The notes under the pieces: generated by a model
What the model was told of the DNA's origin: nothing
Databases searched by the model: none
The model's input: the letters and a program-made list of their open reading frames with translations, nothing else
In this document: piece after piece, positions 35,850 to 45,001 of the stretch
Layout: every line of letters starts with the position of its first letter
How positions within the stretch are numbered: the stretch's first letter is position 1
Position numbers and translations under genes: made by a program
Assembly (NCBI RefSeq): GCF_030867145.1
Contig: NC_134419.1
Span: 4,491,501-4,555,500 of the forward strand
Source: Opisthocomus hoazin
Taxonomy: Eukaryota; Chordata; Aves; Opisthocomiformes; Opisthocomidae
Reading direction: 5' to 3'
Length of the DNA: 64,000 nt

Positions 35850-36289
35850 GGAAGCCTTGGCCACTGTCCTCTGGCAAGGATGCTGAAAACAAGCCCTGGG
35901 CAGCTCCCGTGGGTGGTGGTAACGAACACCCAGCTCCAGGGAGAGGCTGGGCGGTTTCTCTTCAAGCAATTGCAAAATCGTTTCCTTTAAAAGTGGACTT
36001 TTCACTCTGTATCACGTGAGAAAGACGATCAGCCTGGGATCTGCCAGGGCACTTTTAGGCTTGCGATACGACGCTGTAAATGAGTGAGGGGCTTAGGGTT
36101 CTCCTGGTTTAATAACAGATGGCCATGCTTCAGCGTGGCAGGAGAAAGAGCAACATCAGTGTTCAGGCCGTGGACGATGAGCAGTACCAGCTCTGCTTTA
36201 GAATATTAATTGCCAACATTTTTTAATTTTGCTATCCTTGATGCGTAATGCATTAAAAGTCACTCTGTAATGTCTCCTTCTCATGCATC

Positions 36290-36295
36290 AATAAA
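36290..36295 (+). terminator. Putative polyadenylation signal, CYP2J copy 2
   Basis: AATAAA lies 441 bases after the stop, equivalent to the signals at 28,559 and 50,088. Confidence 0.5.
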
Positions 36296-37942
36296 TCCTT
36301 ACCAACAAGTTTTTGTCTTGAAGCATTCTGCAAAGTGAAGCCCAACACAGCCAATTGCCAGCACTGGAAATTGGCCTCCAGCTGCGGCATCACCCTCCAG
36401 TAGCAGCAAGGCTGGCAGGCACAGCCTACCAAACTGATGAAAATAAATGACCCTGACAGCACAGGTAAACTAGCAACGAAACTACCAGGTCCTGGCCTGA
36501 CACAGCAATGAAGAGTGTAACACCCCCACGGAGCACGGGGAGTGCTCTCCACTGACAGATCTCTCCCTAAAACATCTGTACCTGTAGCTACCGAAGTCGT
36601 GGGTCCCACCTCTCAGAATATGACAAATCCTCCCCGTTTACCTGCCCAGCACCACCAAGGACCTGGCACGGGGAGGGGGACAGAGTATACCCAGAGAATT
36701 TCTGGTACTCTCTCAGGACTTTCTGTCTCAATTTCTTGCCCTAGAAAATTTTTCTAGCATTGTATAAACCTGTTTGGAAGACAGTCCTTACCTTTAAAAA
36801 GGAAAAGAAAGTGTTACTTGTAGAAAATATTACTTTATAATTATCATATTCTAGTCATTTGACACTTCAAAAAAGGTGATGGAAAGCAGAAAATGAGTGC
36901 TGAAGTGCAAAACAAGAAAAAAGCCCCCGAAGGCCCCCCCCCAGATCACCTTATCTCTTTACGGTACTGTTTTCTTTTATATATAAGTCTTTCTCCCTGT
37001 GGACCCTATGGGAGAAAAAAAATCGCTTTTTGTTTGATCCCTTCACAGAATCAGAGAATCACAGAATGGTACAGGTTGGAAGAGACCTCTGTGGGTCATC
37101 TAGTCCAACCCCCCTGCCAAAGCAGGGACTCCTACAGCAGGCTGCAAAGCACCTTGTCCAGGCGGGTCTTGAATATCTCCCGAGAAGGAGACTCCACAAC
37201 CTCCCTGGGCAGCCTATTCCAGTGCTACGTCACCCTCAGAGTGAAGAAGTTCTTCCTCATGTTCAGCTGGAGCTTCCTCTGCTTCAGTTTGTGCCCGTTG
37301 CCCCTTGTCCTGTCGCTGGGCACCACTGAAAACAGTCTGGCCCCATCCTCCTGACACCCACCCTTCAGATATTTATAGGCATTTCTAAGGTCCCCTCGCA
37401 GCCTTCTCTTCTCCAGGCTGAACAAGCCCAGCTCCCTCAGCCTCTCCTCATAGGAGAGATGCTCCAGTCCCCTCATCATCCTTGTAGCCCTCCGCTGGAC
37501 TCTCTCCAGTAGCTCCTCATCTTTCTTGAACTGGGGAGCCCAGAACTGGACACAGTTCTCCAGATGGGGCCTCACTAGGGGGGGGGAGAACCTCCCTCGA
37601 CCTGCTGGCCACACTCCTCCTAATGCATCCCAGGATCCCATTGGCCTTCTTGGCACCCAGGGCACACTGCTGACTCATAGTCAATCTGTCATCCACCAGG
37701 ACACCCAGGTCCCTCTCTACAGAGCTGCACTCCAGCAGGTCCACCCCAAGCCTGTACTGGTGCATGGGTTTATTCCTCCCCAGGTGCAGGACCCTGCACT
37801 TGCCCTTGTTGAACCTCATCAGGTTCCTCTCTGTCCAACTTTCCAGCCTGTCCAGGTCACGCTGAATGGCAGCACAGCCTGCTGGTGTATCCACCACTCC
37901 TCCCAGTTTGGTGTCATCAGCACCAACTCTTCATCTAGCATT

Positions 37943-39847
37943 CTAACTCTTCATCCAGATCATTAATGAAGAAGTTAACAAGACTGGGCCCAGTACTGAC
38001 CCCTGGGGGACACTACTAGTTACCGGCCTCCAACGAGACTCCCCGCCACTGATGACAACCCTCTGAGTTCTGCCATTCAGCCAGTTCTCAATCCACCTCA
38101 CTGACCACTCATCCAGCCCACACTTCCTGAGCTTCCCTAGGAGGATGTTATGGGAGACAGTGTCGAAAGCCTTGCTGAAGTCCAGGTAGACAACATCCAC
38201 GGCTCTCCCCTCATCTACCCAGCCAGTCATGCCATCGTAGAAAGCTACCACATTGGTCAGGCATGATTTCCCCTTGATGAATCCATGCTGACTACTGATA
38301 ACCTTCTTTTCCTCCACTTGCTTGATGATGACCTCCAGGATATGCTGCTCCATCACCTTTCCTGGGATGGAGGTGAGGCTGACCAGCCTGTAGTTCCCTG
38401 GGTCCTCCTTCTTGCCCTTTTTGAAGATTGGAGTGACATTGGCCTTTCTCCAGTCCTCGGGCACCTCTCCTGTCCTCCAGGACCTCTCAAAGATGATGGA
38501 GAGTGGCTCAGCAATGACATCCGCCAGCTCCCTCAGCACTTGTGGGTGCTTTCCATCGGGGCCCATGGATTTGTGGGTGTTCAGATCGCTTAAGCGATCC
38601 CTCACGCAGTCCTCCTCGACCAAGGGAAAGTCATCCTCTCTGTGGGTTTCTTCTCTTACCTCCAGGGCCCGGGATTCCTGAGGGCCTGCCTTGGCACTGA
38701 AGACTGAAGACAGTAGCTCTGCCTTCTCTGCATCCTCTGTCACCAGGACACCCGCCTCATCCAGCAGCGGCCCCACATTGTCCCTAGCCTTCCTTTTACT
38801 ACTGATGTAGTTGAAGAAGCCCTTCTTGTTGTTTTTGACATCCCTTGCCAGCTTCAATTCCAGGTGGGCTTTGGCCTTCCTCGTCGCATCCCTGCACGCT
38901 CTGACCACATTCCTGTACTCTTCCCAAGTGGCCTGTCCCTCTTTCCACATTCCATGGACCTTTCTCTTCCACCTGATCTCCGCTAGAAGCTCCTTGTTCA
39001 ACCATGCAGGTCTCCTGCCTCCTTTGCTAGATTTCTTTCTCAGGGGGATGCACCGCTCCTGAGCGTGGAGGAAGTGACGTTTAAACAGCGACCAGCACTC
39101 TTGGACCCCCCTGCTTTCGAGAGCCCTGGCCCACAGGATTCCTCCCAGTAGCTCCTTGAAGAGGGCAAAGTTAGCCCTCCTGAGGTCCAAGGTTTTGAGC
39201 CTACTTATCGCCCTGCTTCCTCCACGCAGGATCCTGAACTCCACCATTTCATGGTCACTGCAGCTGAGTCTACCTCCAACCTTCATATCCTCAACCAGTC
39301 TCTCCTTGTTTGTTAGTACAAGGTCCAGCAGAGCGTCTTTCCTTGTTGGTTCCTCCACCACTTGCATCAGAAAGTTATCATCGATGCTCTGTAGGAACCT
39401 CCTGGATTGCGAATGCCTAGCTGTATGGTCTTCCCAGCTGATGTCCGGGTGGTTGAAGTCCCCCAGGAGAACCAGGGCCTGTGACTGTGACGCTGCTTGC
39501 AGCTGCCTGTAGAAGGCCTCATCAACTTCCTCCTCCTGGTCAGGTGGCCTGTAGTACACACCCACCGTAATGTCACTGGTATGAGCCTGTCCCTTAACTC
39601 TAACCCATAAACTCTCAACTCGTTCTTTATCTGCCCCCAGGCCAAGCTCAATGCATTCCAGTTGCTCCTTCACATACAGAGCAACTCCACCACCTCTCCT
39701 TCTTGGCCTGTCTTTCCTAAAGAGTCTGTAGCCATCCATCACAGCATGCCAGTCATGCGAGTTGTCCCACCACGTTTCTGTGATGGCGACCAAGTCGTAG
39801 CCGTCCTGCTGTATAATGGCTTCCAGCTCCTCCCGTTTATTGCCCAT
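37943..39847 (-). CDS. CR1 ORF2: endonuclease plus reverse transcriptase (partial open frame)
   Basis: An open frame of 634 residues. The N-terminal half is an apurinic-type endonuclease (TETWWDNSHDW, LLGDFNHPDISWED, CSDHEMVEF). The C-terminal half is a reverse transcriptase (MGPDGKHPQVL, NYRLVSLTSIPGK, YLDFSKAFDTVSHN, SVPQGSVLGPV). The frame breaks just before the catalytic ADD box. The rest of the RT (ADDTKLGG onward) continues in other frames at about 37.2-37.9 kb. The enzyme would nick target DNA and prime cDNA synthesis at the nick. This copy cannot do so with a split RT. Confidence 0.9.
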   Translation of the reverse strand: MGNKREELEAIIQQDGYDLVAITETWWDNSHDWHAVMDGYRLFRKDRPRRRGGGVALYVKEQLECIELGLGADKERVESLWVRVKGQAHTSDITVGVYYRPPDQEEEVDEAFYRQLQAASQSQALVLLGDFNHPDISWEDHTARHSQSRRFLQSIDDNFLMQVVEEPTRKDALLDLVLTNKERLVEDMKVGGRLSCSDHEMVEFRILRGGSRAISRLKTLDLRRANFALFKELLGGILWARALESRGVQECWSLFKRHFLHAQERCIPLRKKSSKGGRRPAWLNKELLAEIRWKRKVHGMWKEGQATWEEYRNVVRACRDATRKAKAHLELKLARDVKNNKKGFFNYISSKRKARDNVGPLLDEAGVLVTEDAEKAELLSSVFSAKAGPQESRALEVREETHREDDFPLVEEDCVRDRLSDLNTHKSMGPDGKHPQVLRELADVIAEPLSIIFERSWRTGEVPEDWRKANVTPIFKKGKKEDPGNYRLVSLTSIPGKVMEQHILEVIIKQVEEKKVISSQHGFIKGKSCLTNVVAFYDGMTGWVDEGRAVDVVYLDFSKAFDTVSHNILLGKLRKCGLDEWSVRWIENWLNGRTQRVVISGGESRWRPVTSSVPQGSVLGPVLLTSSLMIWMKS

Positions 39848-39969
39848 GCTACGTGCGTTGGTATAGACACACTTGAGCCCAGCTCAAGTAAATCTCACCC
39901 CTGACCCTGCCACGCCAAGCCTGGGCTCATCCCTAGTGATGTGGGCTATGACCCCTTCCCCCTTCGAAC

Positions 39970-41420
39970 CTAGTTTAAAGCCCTCTCAATGAGCCCCGCC
40001 AGCTCGTGGCCAAGAATCCTTTTTCCCCTTTGAGACAGCAGGACACCATCTGTCGCCAGCAGGCCCGGTGCTGTGTACACCTCCCCGTGATCGAAGAAGC
40101 CAAAATTCGACCGATGGCACCAGTCCCTGAGCCATTTGTTAACCAGGTGAGTTTTCCTGCCCCTTTCAGTGCTGTTCCCTGCCACTGATGGGATGGAGGA
40201 AAACACCACCTGCGCCCCAGTGCCCTGAAGTCTCTTTTGATGGCCTCGGGACTTCTCTCTGTGATCTCATCCCCGCCAACCTGCATTACCAAGAGGGGGT
40301 AATAATCAGAAGGCCGCACCAGACCAGGGAGTTTCTTCGCAACATCCCTAACCCGGGCCCCAGGGAGGCAGCAGACTTCCCTGTGGGATGGGTCCGGTCG
40401 GCAGATCGGGCCCTCTGTTCCCCTCAGAAGGGAATCACCTATGACAATGACCCTCCTTTTTTTCTTAGCCGAGGCAGTCGTAATACGTGGGGCTTGCTGA
40501 CTCGTCCTGGGCAACCCCCTGGATGGAGCTTCACCTACACCCACATCCTCTGTGGCCGGTCCCTCACATTCCAGAGCCCCATACCTGTTGCTTAAGGGCA
40601 ACCGGGCAGGTGAGGGAGGCCGGGGGGAGATTCGCTTGCCACCCCGAGCAGGGACCCGCTTCCATTCCCCCCATCTCTTAGGGCCCCTCATACTGCTCGG
40701 TGGCAAGAGGGTAGGGGGTTCTCCGCTCTTCGTGGAGCCGCCTCCTGCTGCCTCTGCCTCAGGGAGGGCAGGGAGCGGCTCCACCAGTCGATCTCCCTCT
40801 CACACTCCCGGATGCTCCTCAACCTCTCCACTTCCTCCTTCAGCTCTGCCACCAGGCTGAGCAGGTCATTCCCCTGCTCGCACCGAACACCGCTGCTGTC
40901 TCTGCTGTCCTCCGGTACGAGCGCCAGGCTCAGGCACTCCCTGCAGCCGGAGACCTGGACACCTGTGTCCTTGCGTGGGGCGTCCGTCTGGGTCCCCACG
41001 CTCCTTCGAGCAGCAGCTTTCCCACGGGCAGTAACCACAGTTAGAATATCTCCTGGATGGGCGATGCCCGCTGCTTGAGTGGCCAGGAGGGGGGGCTGCA
41101 CCCTGCCCGCGCGGGCCGTTCCCGCGCGAGAACGGCCTGCGCGGGAACGGCCCGCGCCGCCTCTGCTTGCCGGCTCTGCTCGCCCCCGCTCCCTGCGGCT
41201 GCTCTTACCCGTGCGGGGGTTTGGCTGCTGTCGCGCTCGACTCCGCCCCCGCCGAGTCACAGCTGCCGCTCGTCGGCACCTCCCGCTTTCCTCTTCTGCG
41301 AGGGGGGGGCTGGGCTCTGCTCTCGCTCTCGGCGCTTTTGCCGCCTCGCCGCTGCGGGTTTGCCACAGGAGAAACGGTCCCTCGGCGCGAGCCGCTGCTC
41401 CAGAGCGCTTCGCCTTCAGT
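39970..41420 (-). pseudogene. CR1 ORF1 (coiled coil plus SGNH-esterase-like domain), frame-shifted
   Basis: Read 5' to 3' on the minus strand, one frame (about 41,420-40,690) gives an Arg/Ala-rich N-terminus and a short coiled coil (LLSLVAELKEEVERLR). A second frame (about 40,784-40,200) carries NRYGALE and an esterase-type IVIGDSLLRGTEGPI motif. A third (about 40,209-39,970) carries the C-terminal GVLLSQRGKRILGHELA region. CR1 ORF1 proteins are known to carry such an esterase domain and bind RNA. At least two frameshifts make this copy inactive. Confidence 0.8.
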
Positions 41421-41635
41421 GGCTTCCTTGATATTGATATGGTAAAATTGCAGTACACAATCCATTATGATTTAACAGGTAGACAAGAAAATGTTCCATG
41501 CTTACAGTATCGTTTTTCTGGCTACTTAAATTAATAGGTTTCCTTTCGTCTTGTTAATTTTTAATACTTCTAGTACTAAATGAAAAATGCTTAATAACAG
41601 TGTTCTTAGCAGAGTTCTTGTTTTTGATGTCGTAG

Positions 41636-41776
41636 GCTTGAAGCTGCAAAAGATGATTATCGTGTGCATTGTGAAGACCTCGAAAAGCAACTGATTGAGC
41701 TGCAACACAGAAACAATGAACTAACCTCTTTGGCAGAAGAATCTAGAGCCTTGAAAGATGAAAATGATATTCTTAG
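41636..41776 (+). pseudogene. HOOK1: Inverted HOOK1 fragment: one exon (spacer 2, left part)
   Basis: A 141-bp exon with AG acceptor and GT donor, open throughout, encodes a coiled-coil stretch including AAKDDYRVHCEDLEKQLIE and NNELTSLAEESRALKDEND. This matches HOOK1 just upstream of the exons at 43,893. In human HOOK1, remembered, roughly 90-100 residues separate these parts. I do not see those exons between 41,777 and 43,892, so the copied segment has lost them. The resident version lies beyond the right edge of the window. Confidence 0.9.
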
Positions 41777-43091
41777 GTATGTAATAGAGATAGCTCCCCA
41801 CACATACATGAGGAGGATTTAATGTTGAAATCCAAGGCCTGGTATTTAACAAGTTTTTTTTCCTGAGATGTTAGTTCTGCAGGTAGATCTTATCTGAACG
41901 AGAGCTAAAATAAGTGTTGGAAGAGGGCCCTTTGTCACAGGAGAGATGGAGTGCAAGCTTTCAGGTGTAGCCTCAGTTGTTTGCATAAGAATAGCAACAT
42001 GGAGTTTTTCTGTGAAGCAGGCTTAGTGAATACAAAAACTATTCTTCATGTGGGATGGAGGGTGAAGGTGTGCAAGAATTAAGAAATTTTTATGGGGGCT
42101 ATGTGTGTGCGTCTTCTGAAGGGGGCAGTTGTGTTGGCAAGAGGCTGCCTTTCCTGATGTCGAAAAGCATAGATGGAGGTAGAACTTTGACATAACTTTT
42201 GGTGTCAGCATTCTAGGCTAGATTTAGGTTAGCAACACGATTACCAAAATGAAGATGAGATGCACAGTAACCTCGATGAGAATAAAATTCCAGCTTGTGT
42301 AAAGTAAATTAAATAGCAGACCACCCAAGAGAAATCCAAAGCAAATCGTAATGCAAAAGCAGGTCTGCTATTCCTAAAATAGCATGAATAAAACATGGGA
42401 AGAGAAGTGGTTTCAGGTGTTTAACTTATAGTTAAACATTATTCTTACATAACATCTGAAACAAATCTTAACTGTAGATTTTCTTCCATAATTTTCTTGT
42501 CCTAGCTTCTAGTGATATGAGATGGCGGATATTAAATGTATGTATTAAAATTAATCTGTGTACTTGTGATCCAAATATTTTCTTACCATGTAGATTTTTG
42601 TTAATGATCAGCTGGTAATTCTTGGTCCTATCTAAAAGGATCGTTTTCATAGTGCAGTTATGTTCTAATTATGTATAATTATGTATGACCCCACAATGAG
42701 AACATCTGCATGGTTTTCCTTACCAGGTAAAACTACTTTGAGATGACTGTCTAGCACAGGACGCTGGGGTGCATTTACATTGCACCCCACCGAATTCCCT
42801 AGAGGTACTTGACACACTAACCCTTGCTTGTACTTCTGGCATATGAATGTCAGTCTTACTCCCGCTTAAAGCCTCTGGTGATTTCCACTTGCATAAGCAA
42901 TCTTTGCATAATGCAAGTTCGTGCTGATTATGCATTTAAAAATAAAGCAGTAAGGTTGAACTCTGCTGTTAAGCACGGTGCATCACCCTATGAAAAGAGC
43001 TTGAATGTGCACGAAAGCAGAAATTGACTTTTTTAGTCGTTTGAAGAAACACACCTTTTCTGATTCCCGTTTATACTTTAAAGACTACTGC

Positions 43092-43702
43092 AGAATCAAA
43101 AAATCACAGAATCACAGAATGGCAGGGGTTGAAAGGGACCTCTGTGCGTCACCCAGTCCAACCCCCTGCCGAAGCAGGGTCACCTACAGCAGCCTGCAGA
43201 GCACCTTGTCCAGGCGGGTCTGGAATATATCCCGAGAAGGAGACTCCACAACCTCCCTGGGCAGCCTGGGCCAGTGCTCCGTCATCCTCAGAGGGAAGAA
43301 GTTCTTCCTCATGTTCACACGGAACTTTCTCTGCTTCAGTTTGTGCCCGTTGCCCCTTGTCCTGTTGCTGGGCACCACTGAAAACAGTCTGGCCCCATCC
43401 TCCTGACACCCACCCTTGAGATATTTATAAGCATTTCTAAGGTCCCCTCTCAGCCTTCTCTTCTCCAGGCTGAACAAGCCCAGCTCCCTCAGCCTCTCCT
43501 CATAGGAGAGATGCTGCAGTCCCCTCCTCATCCTCGTAGCCCTCCGCTGGACTCTCTCCAGTAGCTCCTCATCTTTCTTGAACTGGGGAGCCCAGCACTG
43601 GACACAGTGCTCCAGATGGGGCCTCACTAGGGCAGAGTAGAGGGGGGAGGAGAACCTCCCTCGACCTGCTGGCCACACTCTGCTTAATGCACCCTGGCTG
43701 CT
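43092..43702 (-). repeat. CR1 LINE 3' fragment inside the inverted HOOK1 intron
   Basis: A minus-orientation CR1 tail with ORF2 C-terminal coding ([34 protein letters not shown]) and terminal ATTCTGTGATTC repeats at the left end. The same insertion, inverted, is in resident HOOK1 from 63,762 onward, so it entered HOOK1 before the duplication. Confidence 0.92.
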
Positions 43703-43892
43703 TGAGGAAAACCTTCCCAGAAGTAGTGGTGCCATAAAAATGAAGTTCAGCACCTTGTGTTTGTGTGTATACACGTATAAAACATAAAATATGTCTTCAA
43801 ATGTGTGTGTGTCAGTACTATTCCTGATTAATGTTATGTGGTCTTAAAGTGGTGCAGCATGACTTAATTCCATCTCACATCTGTCTTCTTAG

Positions 43893-44124
43893 AGACTGAT
43901 GGTACAGTGTGATGCATTGAAGGAGACAAATGAAGAGTTCCGATATTCACAGATGCAGCAGGATCACCTGAGTCAAGCAGGTACTGCTTTATCTTTAGAG
44001 GCTTTTTATCTATATTAGTCATTTCTTTAAGTTGGTTAAATTGAATTTCCCATGCAATTTCAGGTGCATCTCGTGATAAAAGCCACGAGAATCTTGCTGC
44101 TGAAATTCTACCAGTGGAATACAG
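43893..44124 (+). pseudogene. HOOK1: Inverted HOOK1 fragment: two exons (spacer 2, right part)
   Basis: Exons at 43893-43980 and 44064-44124 are copies of the resident exons at 63481-63568 and 63337-63397. Acceptors, donors and frames are intact. One replacement (EELR to EEFR) and a V-to-M change are visible. The donor at 44,125 points toward CYP2J copy 3, which raises the chance of spliced read-through (see findings). No promoter or start is present. Confidence 0.9.
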
Positions 44125-44310
44125 GTAAGACATAAAGGTTCAGGCTGTTTTGGGATTTTCATGGGTGGGGCATAATATTGTCTCTGTGAAAGTTCAATGT
44201 TTTCAACAACAGGACCCTCTATCCCACTTACTCCTTTCCCTCCACGATGCTTGTCCAGATCCTCAAGTCTCTGTTAATAATTATTTCCCCGTACTATAAT
44301 TACTTAGCAC

Positions 44311-45001
44311 GTGTACTGAAACCTCAAACCGTGAGTCATCTGGTTTGTGAAAGGCTTGTGCAACCTTATCTCGGACATCCTCACTGAACTGGGGCTTGGT
44401 CTGTGATTCATTGTACCAGCAAAGAAGCTTCCACAGACAAGGAAAGCACAAGGAGCTCGGAGCAGCTGGAGCCTCCACGGCACCGTGAAGCCGACATCGG
44501 GACGTGGCACGGTGAGGGCACCACGGGGAGGAGGAAGCGGGGCTCACACCGAGCCGTGGGCTCACGGGAGCGGGACGGCGAGGCTGCTGGGACATTTTAA
44601 TCCTGGCCCCGCAGAGCTCATTTCTGACCTTTAAACAAGGGTGCGGATCACTGGGGTTTTGCAAAGCAGCAGTGGCAGTCAAGAGGGGAAAGGGGCAGCT
44701 GGGGCTATTTTCTTTTGGGTTTGTTTTTCTTTTTTATGAGATCAGAGGAAATGTTTGAGTTTAATCAAGTAGGGGGTTAATCAAACGGTCCTTGCTGAGA
44801 CCTGCAAAAGCAGGACTCCGAACATAGCCTCCAGGCCAGGTCAGCCAAAAGCCACTCCATGCTGTCTCGTGTCTGTGCCCACAGCTGTGCCAGCACATTG
44901 CCCATCTCCCCTCGTCCCTGGGGGCTTTGGTGGTGCCTCGTGAGCTCAGCCTGCCCTGACCTGCTGCGGGACACCCCCTGGAGGAACCCCACCACCCAAC
45001 C
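44311..45001 (+). promoter_or_regulatory. Duplicated upstream block of CYP2J copy 3
   Basis: It has AP-1 TGAGTCA at 44,332-44,338 and an intact TGACCTTT at 44,625-44,632, as in copy 2 and unlike copy 1. Inverted HOOK1 exons lie just upstream. Functional roles are inferred from motif likeness. Confidence 0.45.

Larger units (their letters stand above)
30517..36668 (+). repeat. Segmental duplication unit 2 (CYP2J copy 2)
   Basis: The second direct unit. Its left boundary joins inverted HOOK1 intron to the CYP2J upstream block near CACGTATACTGAAAC (30,515-30,529). Its right boundary with spacer 2 is set by where unit 3 stops matching, after CTGGCA at 36,668. Confidence 0.92.
37044..41425 (-). 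mobile_element. Nearly full-length CR1 LINE
   Basis: A 4.4-kb CR1 in minus orientation. The 5' end, near 41,425, is GC- and CpG-rich like a CR1 promoter, followed by ORF1, ORF2 and the ATTCTGTG-type 3' end at 37,044. It appears to sit in a HOOK1 intron copy, because HOOK1 exon sequence lies 210 bases beyond its 5' end. The frames carry several shifts (two or so in ORF1, at least two near the end of ORF2), so it is no longer autonomous. Most avian CR1 copies are strongly 5'-truncated, so this length is unusual. The 5' boundary is uncertain by tens of bases. Confidence 0.9.
36669..44310 (+). repeat. Spacer 2: inverted HOOK1-derived segment with two CR1 copies
   Basis: This 7.64-kb spacer lies between units 2 and 3. 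In order it holds unassigned DNA shared with spacer 1 (36,669-37,043), a nearly full-length CR1 (37,044-41,425), a HOOK1 exon and introns (41.43-43.09 kb), a CR1 tail (43,092-43,702), and two more HOOK1 exons ending at the junction with unit 3. About 43,703-44,310 matches the reverse complement of 63,154-63,761. Confidence 0.85.

Noticed and set aside
38285-39062. Plus-strand frames across 38.2-39.1 kb
   Set aside because: They are antisense to the CR1 ORF2 frame, which has clear endonuclease and RT motifs on the minus strand.
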